Shown here one piece after another: positions 54,114-62,240 of a stretch of 64,000 nucleotides of DNA. A program made the position numbers and the translations under genes. Source of the DNA: Belliella pelovolcani (lineage in GTDB: Bacteria > Bacteroidota > Bacteroidia > Cytophagales > Cyclobacteriaceae). Each line of letters starts with the position of its first letter. Positions within the stretch are counted from its first letter, which is position 1. A model generated the notes under the pieces. The model worked only from the letters and a program-made list of their open reading frames with translations, was not told the DNA's origin and made no database searches. The stretch spans positions 1 to 64,000 of the forward strand of contig NZ_FTOP01000003.1 of NCBI RefSeq assembly GCF_900156785.1, read 5' to 3'.

Positions 54114-54668
54114 ATGAATAAATTACAAGTAATATTGCATCATGCATTTCGATACGTTTGGAATGCACTTTTCATCATCAGTTACCCCATATTGGCAACT
54201 TTTGGCCTATTATTTATTGGTGTGACATATACTTTTTCTGCACTTTCTAGATTGTTGGCAAGCTTAGGGCCTAAGCAAGAAACCAAAGCTTTTCATAAAT
54301 CAGACTGGGAAATTCTTCCCAATACCAATGAATTGATTGAAGCCAAATTGCACAAACAAATCATGTTTGGGCCATCTTGCTATCAGTTGAGGAGAAAAGA
54401 TGGAGTGCCTTCTGTACTTCAAGATCATTATTTTGGAGGGAAAGTTAGGTTTCTGGACGAAGGGATTTTATTAGAAAAATGGAATGCGACTGACTCCAAA
54501 TTGTTGCCTGATTTTGATATTTGCCTATATCTACCAGATGAAGATAGTTTGACATCGCTTACGAATATCAAATGCTACGATTGGCATGTTTCCCAAATTG
54601 AAGAAAAATCACTTTCCTTCAAATGGTTTGATGGGACGCAGGGAGGAGAAGTGACAATTGCACGCTAA
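54114..54668 (+). CDS. Hypothetical membrane-anchored protein
   Basis: A 184-residue protein with one or two N-terminal hydrophobic helices (residues ~15-50, ALFIISYPILATFGLLFIGV) followed by a soluble beta-rich part with many aromatic residues (CYQLRRKDGVPSVLQDHYFG, KWNATDSKLLPDFDICLYLP). I recognise no family. It is followed one base later by the TIGR02757 gene, so the two are co-transcribed from the promoter at 54071-54102. Confidence 0.78.
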   Translation: MNKLQVILHHAFRYVWNALFIISYPILATFGLLFIGVTYTFSALSRLLASLGPKQETKAFHKSDWEILPNTNELIEAKLHKQIMFGPSCYQLRRKDGVPSVLQDHYFGGKVRFLDEGILLEKWNATDSKLLPDFDICLYLPDEDSLTSLTNIKCYDWHVSQIEEKSLSFKWFDGTQGGEVTIAR

Positions 54669-54669
54669 T

Positions 54670-55434
54670 ATGGACTTGAAGGGCTTTTTGGATGCAAAGG
54701 TTGAGGAATACAATCAGCCTGATTTCATTACTTTGGATCCTATCTCTATTCCTCATAAGTTTTCCAAAAAGCAGGACATTGAGATCTCTGGCTTTATAGC
54801 GGCTGTATTAGCTTGGGGACAGCGCAAGACTATCATCAACAAATGCTTGGAGCTATTTGCTATGATGGACAATTCACCACATGACTTCATGCTACACCAC
54901 ACTGAAAACGACCTCAAGCCATTTTTAAATTTCAAGCATCGTACTTTCAATGACATTGATACGCTTTACTTTATCGAATTTTTCACTTGGTATTATAGAA
55001 ATCATGAAAGTTTGGAATTGGCCTTTTTACAGGGCTTTTCTGAGGATGTTGATGTTATGGAAAAGTTGCTCTCCAATTTTCATGATTTTTTCTTCCAGCT
55101 TCCCGAGGCTCCTCAGCGAACAAGAAAGCATATCGCTACACCAAAAAGAAAAGCTGCCTGCAAGCGCATCAATATGTTTCTCAGATGGATGGTGCGACAT
55201 GATGACAAGGGCGTAGATTTTGGAATTTGGAAAACAATACAACCTAGCCAATTGATCTGTCCCTGTGACTTGCATGTAGATCGGGTGGGGAGGAAGCTTG
55301 GGTTGATCACCAGAAAACAAACCGACTGGATCACAGCCATAGAACTTACTGAGAAGCTCCGCGACTTTGATCCAGTCGATCCTGTCAAATATGATTTTGC
55401 TTTATTTGGCTTGGGTGTAGAGGAAAAATTCTAG
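54670..55434 (+). CDS. TIGR02757 family protein
   Basis: A 254-residue, predicted cytoplasmic, mostly helical protein. The start DLKGFLDAKVEEYNQPDF and the central AAVLAWGQRKTIINK are characteristic of TIGR02757 proteins of Bacteroidetes and Chlorobi. The fold and some residues recall HhH-type DNA glycosylases, but the catalytic role is unknown. I use the ATG at 54670, one base after the previous stop; a TTG at 54658 is also in frame. Confidence 0.88.
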   Translation: MDLKGFLDAKVEEYNQPDFITLDPISIPHKFSKKQDIEISGFIAAVLAWGQRKTIINKCLELFAMMDNSPHDFMLHHTENDLKPFLNFKHRTFNDIDTLYFIEFFTWYYRNHESLELAFLQGFSEDVDVMEKLLSNFHDFFFQLPEAPQRTRKHIATPKRKAACKRINMFLRWMVRHDDKGVDFGIWKTIQPSQLICPCDLHVDRVGRKLGLITRKQTDWITAIELTEKLRDFDPVDPVKYDFALFGLGVEEKF

Positions 55435-55435
55435 A

Positions 55436-56779
55436 TTATTTTATCAAAATCAGCTCTTTCTGCGGCTCGATCAGATACCATGCACCATCAGCAGTGACTA
55501 CAGCTGTCTCTTCTACTGACATGGTTTTGGTACCACCTCCAGGTAGATTCCAAGCATGGAAGCCATCAAAGGCAAATAACATCCCTTCTTTGAGTGGTTT
55601 GACAGCAGCAGGTCTGCTAGCAGGATTTTCAAGCAAACCACCCCCTAAGTTAGGACCGATATCATGTGCTACATAGCCCACAGGGTGACCTGTACTCCAC
55701 ATGACATACTCAGAGCCACGCTCTGCCATCCAGTCACGCTGCGCTTTGTCCACTTGGTAGCCGAGTACACCCGGCTTCATGGCTGCCAGTGCAATTCTAT
55801 TCCCACCAATTGAAGAGTCAAAGTAGAATTGTACAGAGTCAGGGGCTTGTGTTTCTCCTTCTCTAAGCACATAGGCAAACCGCTGTATGTCTGATACCCA
55901 CATATCAAAGACACGAATTCCAAAGTCAATCTGGATGACATCTCCAGGCATAATGACCTTATCAGTGGCATGCGAATGACCACGGTCAGGACCTGAATTG
56001 ACATTTGGATTTTGATCAGGCGACCATGCATCAGTGACGCCATACTGTTCCATTTTCTTTTTGAGAAATTTCGCAATATCAGCATCGGTACTTTTACCTG
56101 GGATGATTTGGGCATAGGCTTCATATTGCCAGTCAGAAGTTAGCTGAGCAGCTTGAGTCATAATTTCTACTTCTGTGGGAAGTTTGATAGCCAAGAATTC
56201 ATACACTAACTCGTTGGAAGAGATCAATTTTGATGCTTCCCTTCCGAGGGCTTTTTCGAAGGCGATCCTTTGCGTATAACTTATACCATCTGCCAGTTCA
56301 TTTTCATTAGAACTATTGATAGCGATATTCTTGAAATTTTGAGATTTTATAAACTCCGCTGCTTGGCTGATAGCAGAAGCTCCTCGTTCTACTGGAATGA
56401 CTTCATCATGGATTTTGAGATCTGCCAAGGCTGTAGCTTCACCTATGGGAGAAAAAACAGTGGATTTGATTCCGTTTCCAGATCTGTGAAAAAGAAAGAC
56501 GGCTGTTCCTCCAGCATTTTCTCCACCTACATGATGGGCAATGGGGTCATTGTTGTTTTCCCGACAGATCACAGCCCAAGCATCCACATCAGCAGCTTCC
56601 ATGGCTTGAGGAAGGAGTTTCTGTAGTCTTTCTTTTCTGATTTCTGGCCAAGGGCTAGGTCCTGCAAAAGGGTTTTCGAATTCTTCAGTTTCTGGAGTGG
56701 AAGGCTGGCAAGCAGCAGCCATTGAAATAATAATCAATGCAAAAAGCATGGATTTTAATACAGGGAACAACTGTTTCAT
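55436..56779 (-). CDS. Exported M24-family aminopeptidase-like protein
   Basis: A 447-residue pita-bread-fold protein with a signal peptide and lipobox (MAAACQ, Cys24). M24 metal ligands can be read: two Asp in IDFGIRVFDMWVSDIQR, His in STGHPVG and Glu in SVEETAVV. The fourth position, normally Glu in a ...EPG motif, reads FAFDG, giving Asp instead. This suggests an altered or lost metal centre. Xaa-Pro aminopeptidase-like or creatinase-like, with activity uncertain. Convergent with TIGR02757 (1-bp gap). Confidence 0.88.
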   Translation of the reverse strand: MKQLFPVLKSMLFALIIISMAAACQPSTPETEEFENPFAGPSPWPEIRKERLQKLLPQAMEAADVDAWAVICRENNNDPIAHHVGGENAGGTAVFLFHRSGNGIKSTVFSPIGEATALADLKIHDEVIPVERGASAISQAAEFIKSQNFKNIAINSSNENELADGISYTQRIAFEKALGREASKLISSNELVYEFLAIKLPTEVEIMTQAAQLTSDWQYEAYAQIIPGKSTDADIAKFLKKKMEQYGVTDAWSPDQNPNVNSGPDRGHSHATDKVIMPGDVIQIDFGIRVFDMWVSDIQRFAYVLREGETQAPDSVQFYFDSSIGGNRIALAAMKPGVLGYQVDKAQRDWMAERGSEYVMWSTGHPVGYVAHDIGPNLGGGLLENPASRPAAVKPLKEGMLFAFDGFHAWNLPGGGTKTMSVEETAVVTADGAWYLIEPQKELILIK

Positions 56780-56862
56780 TTATCTTAGGGGTTAGTCCAT
56801 AATTCAAATTCCTTTTTGGGAATTGATCATCAATACAAATTCAAATGAAATTAAGCATTATA

Positions 56863-58506
56863 ATGTCGAAAATAAAAATCCTTTTTGTAGTAGCGGTAAG
56901 CTGTCTTTTGATTTCTTGTCAGCAGGAAGAATTGGTGATGCTGTATTTCAATGGAGAAATTATCACCATGTCTGCTGATGAACAAGTGGTAGAGGCGATG
57001 GCTGTTCAAGATGGGTTGATTGTAGGCCTTGGAAATCTTGAGTCCCTGAGCGCTCAATTCCCCAAGGCGATTCGAATTGATCTTGGAGGCAAAACAGTCA
57101 TTCCTGGCATAGTTGATTCCCATGTTCATGCACATGAATTTGGCCAGCAGACACTTAAGGCTAATCTTGAAGGAACTACTACTGAAGAGGAAATGGTATC
57201 CCGCTTGCAAGCTTTTTTCCCTAATCCAATGAAGGGAGAATGGCTATTAGGCTTTGGTTGGGATGAAGGAGAGTGGGCCAGTAAAGGTTACCCAGACCGT
57301 GCTGCTTTAGATATAGCTTTCCCTGATAATCCTGTTAAGCTACAAGCTTTACATGGCTTTGCTGGTTTTTATAATGGTAAAGCGCTCGAGATAGCAGGGA
57401 TTGATAGCAATACACCTGAACCAGAGGTCGGAGCAATCATCAGAAGGGAAAATGGAGAGCCAACTGGAGTTTTAGAGACCTCTGCTCAGCAACTTGTGAA
57501 TCGATTTGTGCCAGAAGAAACTGTGGAAGAAGCCAAGCGTGCTATTATTTCAGGTTTGGAAACTTTAAAATCAAAGGGTATTACTGCTATTCATGAAGCT
57601 GGGATGACAAAGTTGTCTTTGCAAGCCTACCTAGAATTGGATGCTGCAGATCTACTTCCAATTAGAGTTTATGGGATGCTGAATGGTAATGATGATCAAA
57701 TGATGGAAGAGTGGTTTGCAAAAGGACCCAAAATGGATTTAGATCGGAAATTTTTGGTAAAAGGAATTAAAGTATTTTACGATGGTTCTTTGGGATCAAG
57801 AACAGCGTTGCTCTTTGGGCCATATTCAGACAATCCCAAAGCTGCGAGAATGACTGAGAGAATCAGTATTTCCAAGATCAAAGAATTGGCTACCAAAGCA
57901 GCTGATAAGGATTTTCAGTTGGCTATTCATGCGATAGGAGACCTAGGAAATGACAGAATCTTAGATGTGTATGAAGAGGCTATCAAAAATAAACCTTTTG
58001 ATCATCGCTGGAGGTTGGAGCATGCACAAGTAGTATACGAAAACTTCTATGTACGAGCATCAGAGCTAGGTGTGTGGGTGAGTATGCAGAGTAGTCATGC
58101 TGTAGGTGATCGCAATTGGGCTGAGGACAGATTGGGACCAAATAGAATAAAGCATGCCTATGCATGGAGAAATATGCTGGATAATCAAGTGCCATTTATT
58201 CTTAATTCGGATATGCCAGGTGAACCTTGGGAGCCGATGCAAACCCTTTATTTTGGTGTTACGAGGATGGACTTACAAGGGAACCCAACTTCAGCTTGGT
58301 ATGCAGAACAAGCTTTGACAGTAGAGGAAGCATTAAGAGCCATGACTATTGATGGGGCTAAGTCCGCTTTTATGGAAAAAATGACAGGATCTCTAGAAGT
58401 AGGGAAATTTGCTGATTTTGTGATTCTTTCAGAGAATCCTTTAGAAGTAGCACCACATAAAATTAAGGACATTCAAGTTGAAAGAGTGGTTATTCAGGGG
58501 AAATAA
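56863..58506 (+). CDS. YtcJ-like amidohydrolase (lipoprotein)
   Basis: A 547-residue amidohydrolase of the YtcJ type: lipobox-like signal (LLISCQ, Cys18), composite beta domain (LYFNGEIITMSADEQ), metal motif VDSHVHAHEFG, HEAG, AIHAIGD, LEHAQVV and the terminal NSDMPGEPW with the catalytic Asp. It would cleave an amide or ester in the periplasm; the substrate is not predictable. I begin at 56863 (MSKIKIL), the ATG next to the signal peptide, rather than the in-frame ATG at 56845. Confidence 0.9.
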   Translation: MSKIKILFVVAVSCLLISCQQEELVMLYFNGEIITMSADEQVVEAMAVQDGLIVGLGNLESLSAQFPKAIRIDLGGKTVIPGIVDSHVHAHEFGQQTLKANLEGTTTEEEMVSRLQAFFPNPMKGEWLLGFGWDEGEWASKGYPDRAALDIAFPDNPVKLQALHGFAGFYNGKALEIAGIDSNTPEPEVGAIIRRENGEPTGVLETSAQQLVNRFVPEETVEEAKRAIISGLETLKSKGITAIHEAGMTKLSLQAYLELDAADLLPIRVYGMLNGNDDQMMEEWFAKGPKMDLDRKFLVKGIKVFYDGSLGSRTALLFGPYSDNPKAARMTERISISKIKELATKAADKDFQLAIHAIGDLGNDRILDVYEEAIKNKPFDHRWRLEHAQVVYENFYVRASELGVWVSMQSSHAVGDRNWAEDRLGPNRIKHAYAWRNMLDNQVPFILNSDMPGEPWEPMQTLYFGVTRMDLQGNPTSAWYAEQALTVEEALRAMTIDGAKSAFMEKMTGSLEVGKFADFVILSENPLEVAPHKIKDIQVERVVIQGK

Positions 58507-58567
58507 ATTTGCTAGCATTGACTTCAAGAAAAATTATTTAAATTCGAATTCGAAAAAACATAAACAC

Positions 58568-59143
58568 ATGAAAAAATCAAACGCTTGGATGATGGCCATT
58601 TTGATGGCTGGAACGATGACTTTCTACGGTTGTGGCGCTGAGAAAAATACAGAGGAGGAAGCATCTTCTGAAATGATGGAAGAACTAGCTCCAGTACAGG
58701 AGAGAGCGAGTCCATTGAGAACTGTGCAAGGTACAGTGGGAGATAATGTAACCCTTGACCTGCAGTATGGGGCCCCTTCTGTCAAAGGCAGAGTGATTTG
58801 GGGGGACTTGGTCCCTTACAATGAAGTTTGGAGAACCGGTGCCAATGAAGCTACTTGGGTAGAGTTTGCCACTGATATCACAGTAGAAGGATCAGTACTG
58901 CCTGCTGGTAAATACTCTTTATTTACTATTCCTAGAGCATCAGGAAAATGGACTGTGATTTTCAATTCTGAATGGGATTTGGAGCATGGGCATTTCCAAT
59001 ACAAAGAAGAGAATGATGTCTTGAGAGTAGAATCAACTCCAACTTTTGTAGAAGAAAGCCAAGAGCAATTGTCTATCTCCATAGAATCACCAGGTATCGT
59101 GGTGAAGTGGGAGAAATTGGTATTGCCAATTGTAATTGGATAA
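58568..59143 (+). CDS. DUF2911 lipoprotein
   Basis: A 191-residue lipoprotein (FYGCGAE, Cys19). The DUF2911 core reads DLQYGAPSVKGRVIWGDLVPYNEVWRTGANEAT (~residues 64-96) and LPAGKYSLFTIP, characteristic of this Bacteroidetes family of unknown function; a copper- or sugar-binding role is only guessed. The start at 58568 opens the signal peptide; a further 30 residues upstream (to 58478) would overlap the amidohydrolase gene. It follows that gene by 61 bp. Confidence 0.9.
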   Translation: MKKSNAWMMAILMAGTMTFYGCGAEKNTEEEASSEMMEELAPVQERASPLRTVQGTVGDNVTLDLQYGAPSVKGRVIWGDLVPYNEVWRTGANEATWVEFATDITVEGSVLPAGKYSLFTIPRASGKWTVIFNSEWDLEHGHFQYKEENDVLRVESTPTFVEESQEQLSISIESPGIVVKWEKLVLPIVIG

Positions 59144-59204
59144 AGGGAAGTGGTTACTGGTTGATTGAGATATTAGTTGAACAGTAAACTTCATTAAATA
59201 AGAT

Positions 59205-59239
59205 AAAAGGGAAGAACATCTGATGCTCTTCCCTTTTTG
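59205..59239 (+). terminator. Terminator after the DUF2911 gene
   Basis: AAAAGGGAAGA (59205-59215) with TCTTCCCTTTT (59227-59237), then T. Confidence 0.8.
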
Positions 59240-59245
59240 TTTAGT

Positions 59246-59278
59246 AGACCTGACAGGCTTTCAAAACCTCTCAGGTCT
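59246..59278. repeat. GACCTGACAGG-type palindromic repeat
   Basis: AGACCTGACAGG and CCTCTCAGGTCT form a 12-bp stem with one mismatch and a 9-nt loop, just before the metZ stop on the minus strand. This GACCTG...CAGGTC phrase is a recurrent intergenic palindrome in Bacteroidetes genomes and may double as the metZ terminator. Confidence 0.65.
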
Positions 59279-59292
59279 TTTCTTATTACAGA

Positions 59293-60462
59293 TTATCTTG
59301 ACTTTTCCAATGCACGCTCTACATCTTTGATGATGTCTTCTTGGTGTTCGAGGCCTACAGAAAGTCTGATAAGTCCATCGCTGATCCCTACTTTTGCACG
59401 CTCCTCTTCAGATAGTTTGCTATGGGTAGTCGATGCTGGGTGGGTGATGATGCTTCGGCTATCTCCAAGATTGGCAGTCACTGAGATCATCTGCAATTGA
59501 TCGATGAATCTCTGTGCTCTGGCTATACCTCCTTTGAGTGTAAGTGTGATGATTCCACCCCCTAGCTTCATCTGTTTCTTGGCGAGGTCATACTGGGGAT
59601 GTGACTTCAAGAATGGATACTTCACAAAATCCAAGTCAGCGCTATCTTGGAAGTATTCAGCTACTGCCAAGGCATTGGCGCAATGTCTGTCCATCCTTAC
59701 AGCAAGTGTTTCCATACTTTTTGCTAGAATCCAAGCATTGAAAGGAGAGATAGAAGGACCAGTATGTCTGCTAAAGAATTGTACTTCTTGAATCAATTCT
59801 TTTTTTCCAAGAATCAAACCACCCAATACTCTTCCTTGCCCATCAATGAATTTGGTCGCTGAGTGAGTCACAATGTGCGCTCCCCATTTGGCTGGTTGCT
59901 GAAGGTATGGTGTAGCGAAGCAATTGTCCACTACAAGGATCAAATTATGTGCTGCTGCAAACTGTCCTGCCCATTCCAAATCAATGATTTCCAAACCTGG
60001 GTTCGAAGGGGTTTCGATGAAAAGCATTTTGGTGTTGGCCTGTATCAATTTATCCCAGTTTTTGTAATCTGAGATATCGCCATAAGTGGAGATGATGCCC
60101 CATTTTGGGAAAACTCGAGTCAATAATTGATGTGTAGAACCAAATAAGGATCGAGATGCCAAAATATGATCCCCCTGCTGTAGAAGTGCAGCCATGCTTC
60201 CAAACATCGCTGCCATTCCAGAAGCTGTGGCTATGCCGTCTTCAGTACCTTCAGCAGCACAGACCTTCTCTATCAACTCGGTGGAGTTTGGGTTGGCATA
60301 GCGGGAGTAGATGTTGCCGGGAATTTCTTCTGCAAACATGGCTCTGGCCTCCTCTGCTGAGTCGAAGGTGAAACTTGAAGTTAGGTATAGCGGCGCAGAG
60401 TGCTCTCTTTGGTTAGATTTAGATGCGTTGAGACGTATGGCATCAGTTTCGAAATGGGACAT
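59293..60462 (-). CDS. metZ: O-succinylhomoserine sulfhydrylase (MetZ-like)
   Basis: A 389-residue PLP enzyme of the Cys/Met metabolism family. PLP Lys204 is in SATKFIDGQG; the substrate-binding YSRYANPNS is at 52-60 and the cofactor contact VVDNCFATPYLQ at ~177-188. The sequence matches MetZ-type enzymes, which make homocysteine from O-succinylhomoserine and sulfide; MetB or MetY types are alternatives. It is preceded by a SAM-I riboswitch (60678-60783), which independently supports a role in methionine synthesis. Single gene. Confidence 0.93.
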   Translation of the reverse strand: MSHFETDAIRLNASKSNQREHSAPLYLTSSFTFDSAEEARAMFAEEIPGNIYSRYANPNSTELIEKVCAAEGTEDGIATASGMAAMFGSMAALLQQGDHILASRSLFGSTHQLLTRVFPKWGIISTYGDISDYKNWDKLIQANTKMLFIETPSNPGLEIIDLEWAGQFAAAHNLILVVDNCFATPYLQQPAKWGAHIVTHSATKFIDGQGRVLGGLILGKKELIQEVQFFSRHTGPSISPFNAWILAKSMETLAVRMDRHCANALAVAEYFQDSADLDFVKYPFLKSHPQYDLAKKQMKLGGGIITLTLKGGIARAQRFIDQLQMISVTANLGDSRSIITHPASTTHSKLSEEERAKVGISDGLIRLSVGLEHQEDIIKDVERALEKSR

Positions 60463-60677
60463 AATGAATTAGTTAACTATCGATTAGTTATTAGAGATTG
60501 AGGATTTTGGGGGTTTGATATATCTTGGATAAGGTTGATATACAATGAGTATCTGGTCGAAATATAGTTGAAATACTGTTTTTGAAAATGGGAATACAGT
60601 AGATAGTCATTTACACTTTTATCCATGTAAATCAACTTAAAAGAATAAAGATACTGCCTAGAAATATGCATAATGTC

Positions 60678-60783
60678 TAATTTATAGTTCCCACATTGGG
60701 CAGGTTTTGGCACCTTTCAGCTGGGATGTGATGGTTGCCAGAGGGTCACGGAGCCTGTTCTCTCACCTCTTCTTTATAAATCA
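60678..60783 (-). promoter_or_regulatory. SAM-I riboswitch (S-box) controlling metZ
   Basis: On the minus strand the aptamer begins TGATTTATA (60775-60783), pairs in helix P1 with TATAAATTA (60678-60686; 9 bp, one G-U), and contains the S-box core GAAGAGGTGAGAGAACAGG, then GTGACCCTCTGGCAACC and AAGGTGCCAAAACCTGCC. The order GAGGTG ... GGCAACC ... AAGGTGC ... CCTGC is the SAM-I consensus. About 215 nt separate it from the metZ start. I see no clear intrinsic terminator in that stretch, so the switch may act on translation or by a non-obvious structure. Confidence 0.9.
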
Positions 60784-60874
60784 GTAAACTGAAGTGCTAC
60801 AAAGTAAAGACCTAATTCTCGAAATTCAAAAAATAGACCTCTCAGATTTCTTTCTAATTTAAGATTTAAGAAGG

Positions 60875-60940
60875 TAGATTTTAGATTTGAGGGATCAACC
60901 CCTGTTATTGCAGATGGATTATTTTTAAATCTAAAATCTA
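60875..60940. repeat. AT-rich inverted repeat near the pth 3' end
   Basis: TAGATTTTAGATTT (60875-60888) and AAATCTAAAATCTA (60927-60940) are perfect 14-bp inverted copies; the right arm is continued by ATCTAAAATC up to the pth stop codon. AATCTAAAATCTA-type repeats occur between genes in many Bacteroidetes. It may also terminate pth. Apart from this and the riboswitch, the 488-bp gap 60463-60950 shows nothing further. Confidence 0.7.
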
Positions 60941-60950
60941 AGATCTAAAA

Positions 60951-61511
60951 TCATTCATTAAACTGCGACATCGTCATATTGATACCGATAGTCCCGAAAG
61001 ATATGATCATCTCAATGGCTTTATCCATAAATATGGGTAGCTCGTCTATTTCTTGTTGGGTCCATCTTCCGAGGACATATTCTACCTGCCTCCCTTTAGG
61101 GAAGTCATCTCCAATGCCAAACTTAAGTCTAGGATAATCTTGCCCTCCCGTTAATTCCTCTATATTCTTCAAGCCATTGTGACCAGCAGCGGAGCCTTTT
61201 CCACGCATGCGCAATTTTCCGAAGGGTAAAGCCACATCATCTACTACCACCAAGATATTTTCCTTGGAGATATTGAGTTCTTTCATCCAATAGTTGACTG
61301 CTTTGCCACTGAGGTTCATGAAAGTAGTCGGTTTGATCAGGTGAAATGTTCGTCCTTTGAATTTGAAATTAGTGGTAAATGCCAGTCTGCCACTTTTCCA
61401 AGAAACGCCATGCTTATCGGCCAGTCTGTCCAAAGTAAGAAAGCCTACATTGTGTCGTGTCAATTCATATTCTGGCCCTATGTTGCCCAATCCTACTATT
61501 AAATACTTCAT
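60951..61511 (-). CDS. pth: Peptidyl-tRNA hydrolase
   Basis: A 186-residue Pth1 enzyme that frees tRNA from drop-off peptidyl-tRNA. Conserved residues: Asn8 in GLGNIGPEY, catalytic His20 in TRHNVGF, Asp92 in VVVDDVALPFG and the GSAAGHNGLKNI motif with Asn115. Length is normal. It is the last gene of a minus-strand group with rplY and prs, separated from rplY by a terminator, so mainly driven from its own or read-through transcription. Confidence 0.96.
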   Translation of the reverse strand: MKYLIVGLGNIGPEYELTRHNVGFLTLDRLADKHGVSWKSGRLAFTTNFKFKGRTFHLIKPTTFMNLSGKAVNYWMKELNISKENILVVVDDVALPFGKLRMRGKGSAAGHNGLKNIEELTGGQDYPRLKFGIGDDFPKGRQVEYVLGRWTQQEIDELPIFMDKAIEMIISFGTIGINMTMSQFNE

Positions 61512-61573
61512 CTATGATAAACTTAAATCTATTCTTAAGCCTGATAGCTCTGATAATGTGAGCACAAAAATAA

Positions 61574-61603
61574 AAAATCCTGCTCGCGAACAAGCAGGAT
61601 TTT
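61574..61603 (-). terminator. Terminator of rplY
   Basis: AAAATCCTGCT (61574-61584) with AGCAGGATTTT (61593-61603), 8-nt loop, with a T-rich continuation on the minus strand. Confidence 0.85.
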
Positions 61604-61625
61604 ACAATATTCAAGAAAGCCGTGA

Positions 61626-62198
61626 TTATTCAGCTTTTTTACCTCTAAGTGCTCTTGGAATACCGATCGTAGCGATAGATACATTAGGGCTAGTTAAGAT
61701 TTCGAAACCTTCTACAGAAAGCTCACCTACTTTAACTGATTTACCAAGATCAAGATGAGAAATATCAACAGGGATTCTGTCAGGAAGATTAGCAGCTAGT
61801 CCTTTTACTTTCAAAGTTCTTGCTTTCATTTCTAATTTACCCCCTTTGATGATACCTGGAGAAGTACCCATGATTTCAACTGGGATATCCATTTTGATCT
61901 CTTTGTTTTCAGTATAAGCCAAGAAGTCAGCGTGAAGCAATACCTCAGATACTGGATGGAATTGCGCTTCTCTCAAGATCGCTTTTACCTTAGTACCTTC
62001 GATGTTCAAGTCTACCATGTGAACATCAGGAGTATAGATCAAGTCTCTGAAAAGGATAGCTGGAGAGTAGAAATGAATCTGCTCTTTGATACCTGGACCG
62101 TAAACTACACAAGGAACGTTGCCTTCTTCTCTGATTTCTTTCAGTGCAGCTCCGTCGAGATTTGCTCTTTTAAACCCTATAATCTCTAAAGATTTCAT
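61626..62198 (-). CDS. rplY: Ribosomal protein bL25, long Ctc/TL5 form
   Basis: A 190-residue bL25 of the long type: N-terminal 5S rRNA-binding beta barrel (IIGFKRANLDGAALKEIREEGNVPCVVYGPG, ~5-35) and a C-terminal TL5-like domain (~95-185, KMDIPVEIMGTSPGIIKGGKLEMK region), ending with a Lys/Ala tail. It sits 42 bp after prs, the same prs-rplY-pth order found in many bacteria. Ctc-type L25 is linked to stress in Gram-positives; here a plain ribosomal role is likely. Confidence 0.95.
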   Translation of the reverse strand: MKSLEIIGFKRANLDGAALKEIREEGNVPCVVYGPGIKEQIHFYSPAILFRDLIYTPDVHMVDLNIEGTKVKAILREAQFHPVSEVLLHADFLAYTENKEIKMDIPVEIMGTSPGIIKGGKLEMKARTLKVKGLAANLPDRIPVDISHLDLGKSVKVGELSVEGFEILTSPNVSIATIGIPRALRGKKAE

Positions 62199-62240
62199 AA
62201 ATTTTAAATTGAATTGTTTATAAATAATTAAGTGTAATGC

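Noticed and set aside
54658-54669. TTG start extending the TIGR02757 gene upstream
   Set aside because: The ATG at 54670, one base past the previous stop, gives the family-like start; the four extra residues carry no signal.
60477-60713. 78-codon minus-strand open frame upstream of metZ
   Set aside because: It starts inside the SAM-I aptamer and covers the leader; Tyr/Asn-rich random-looking translation. It is explained by the untranslated riboswitch leader.
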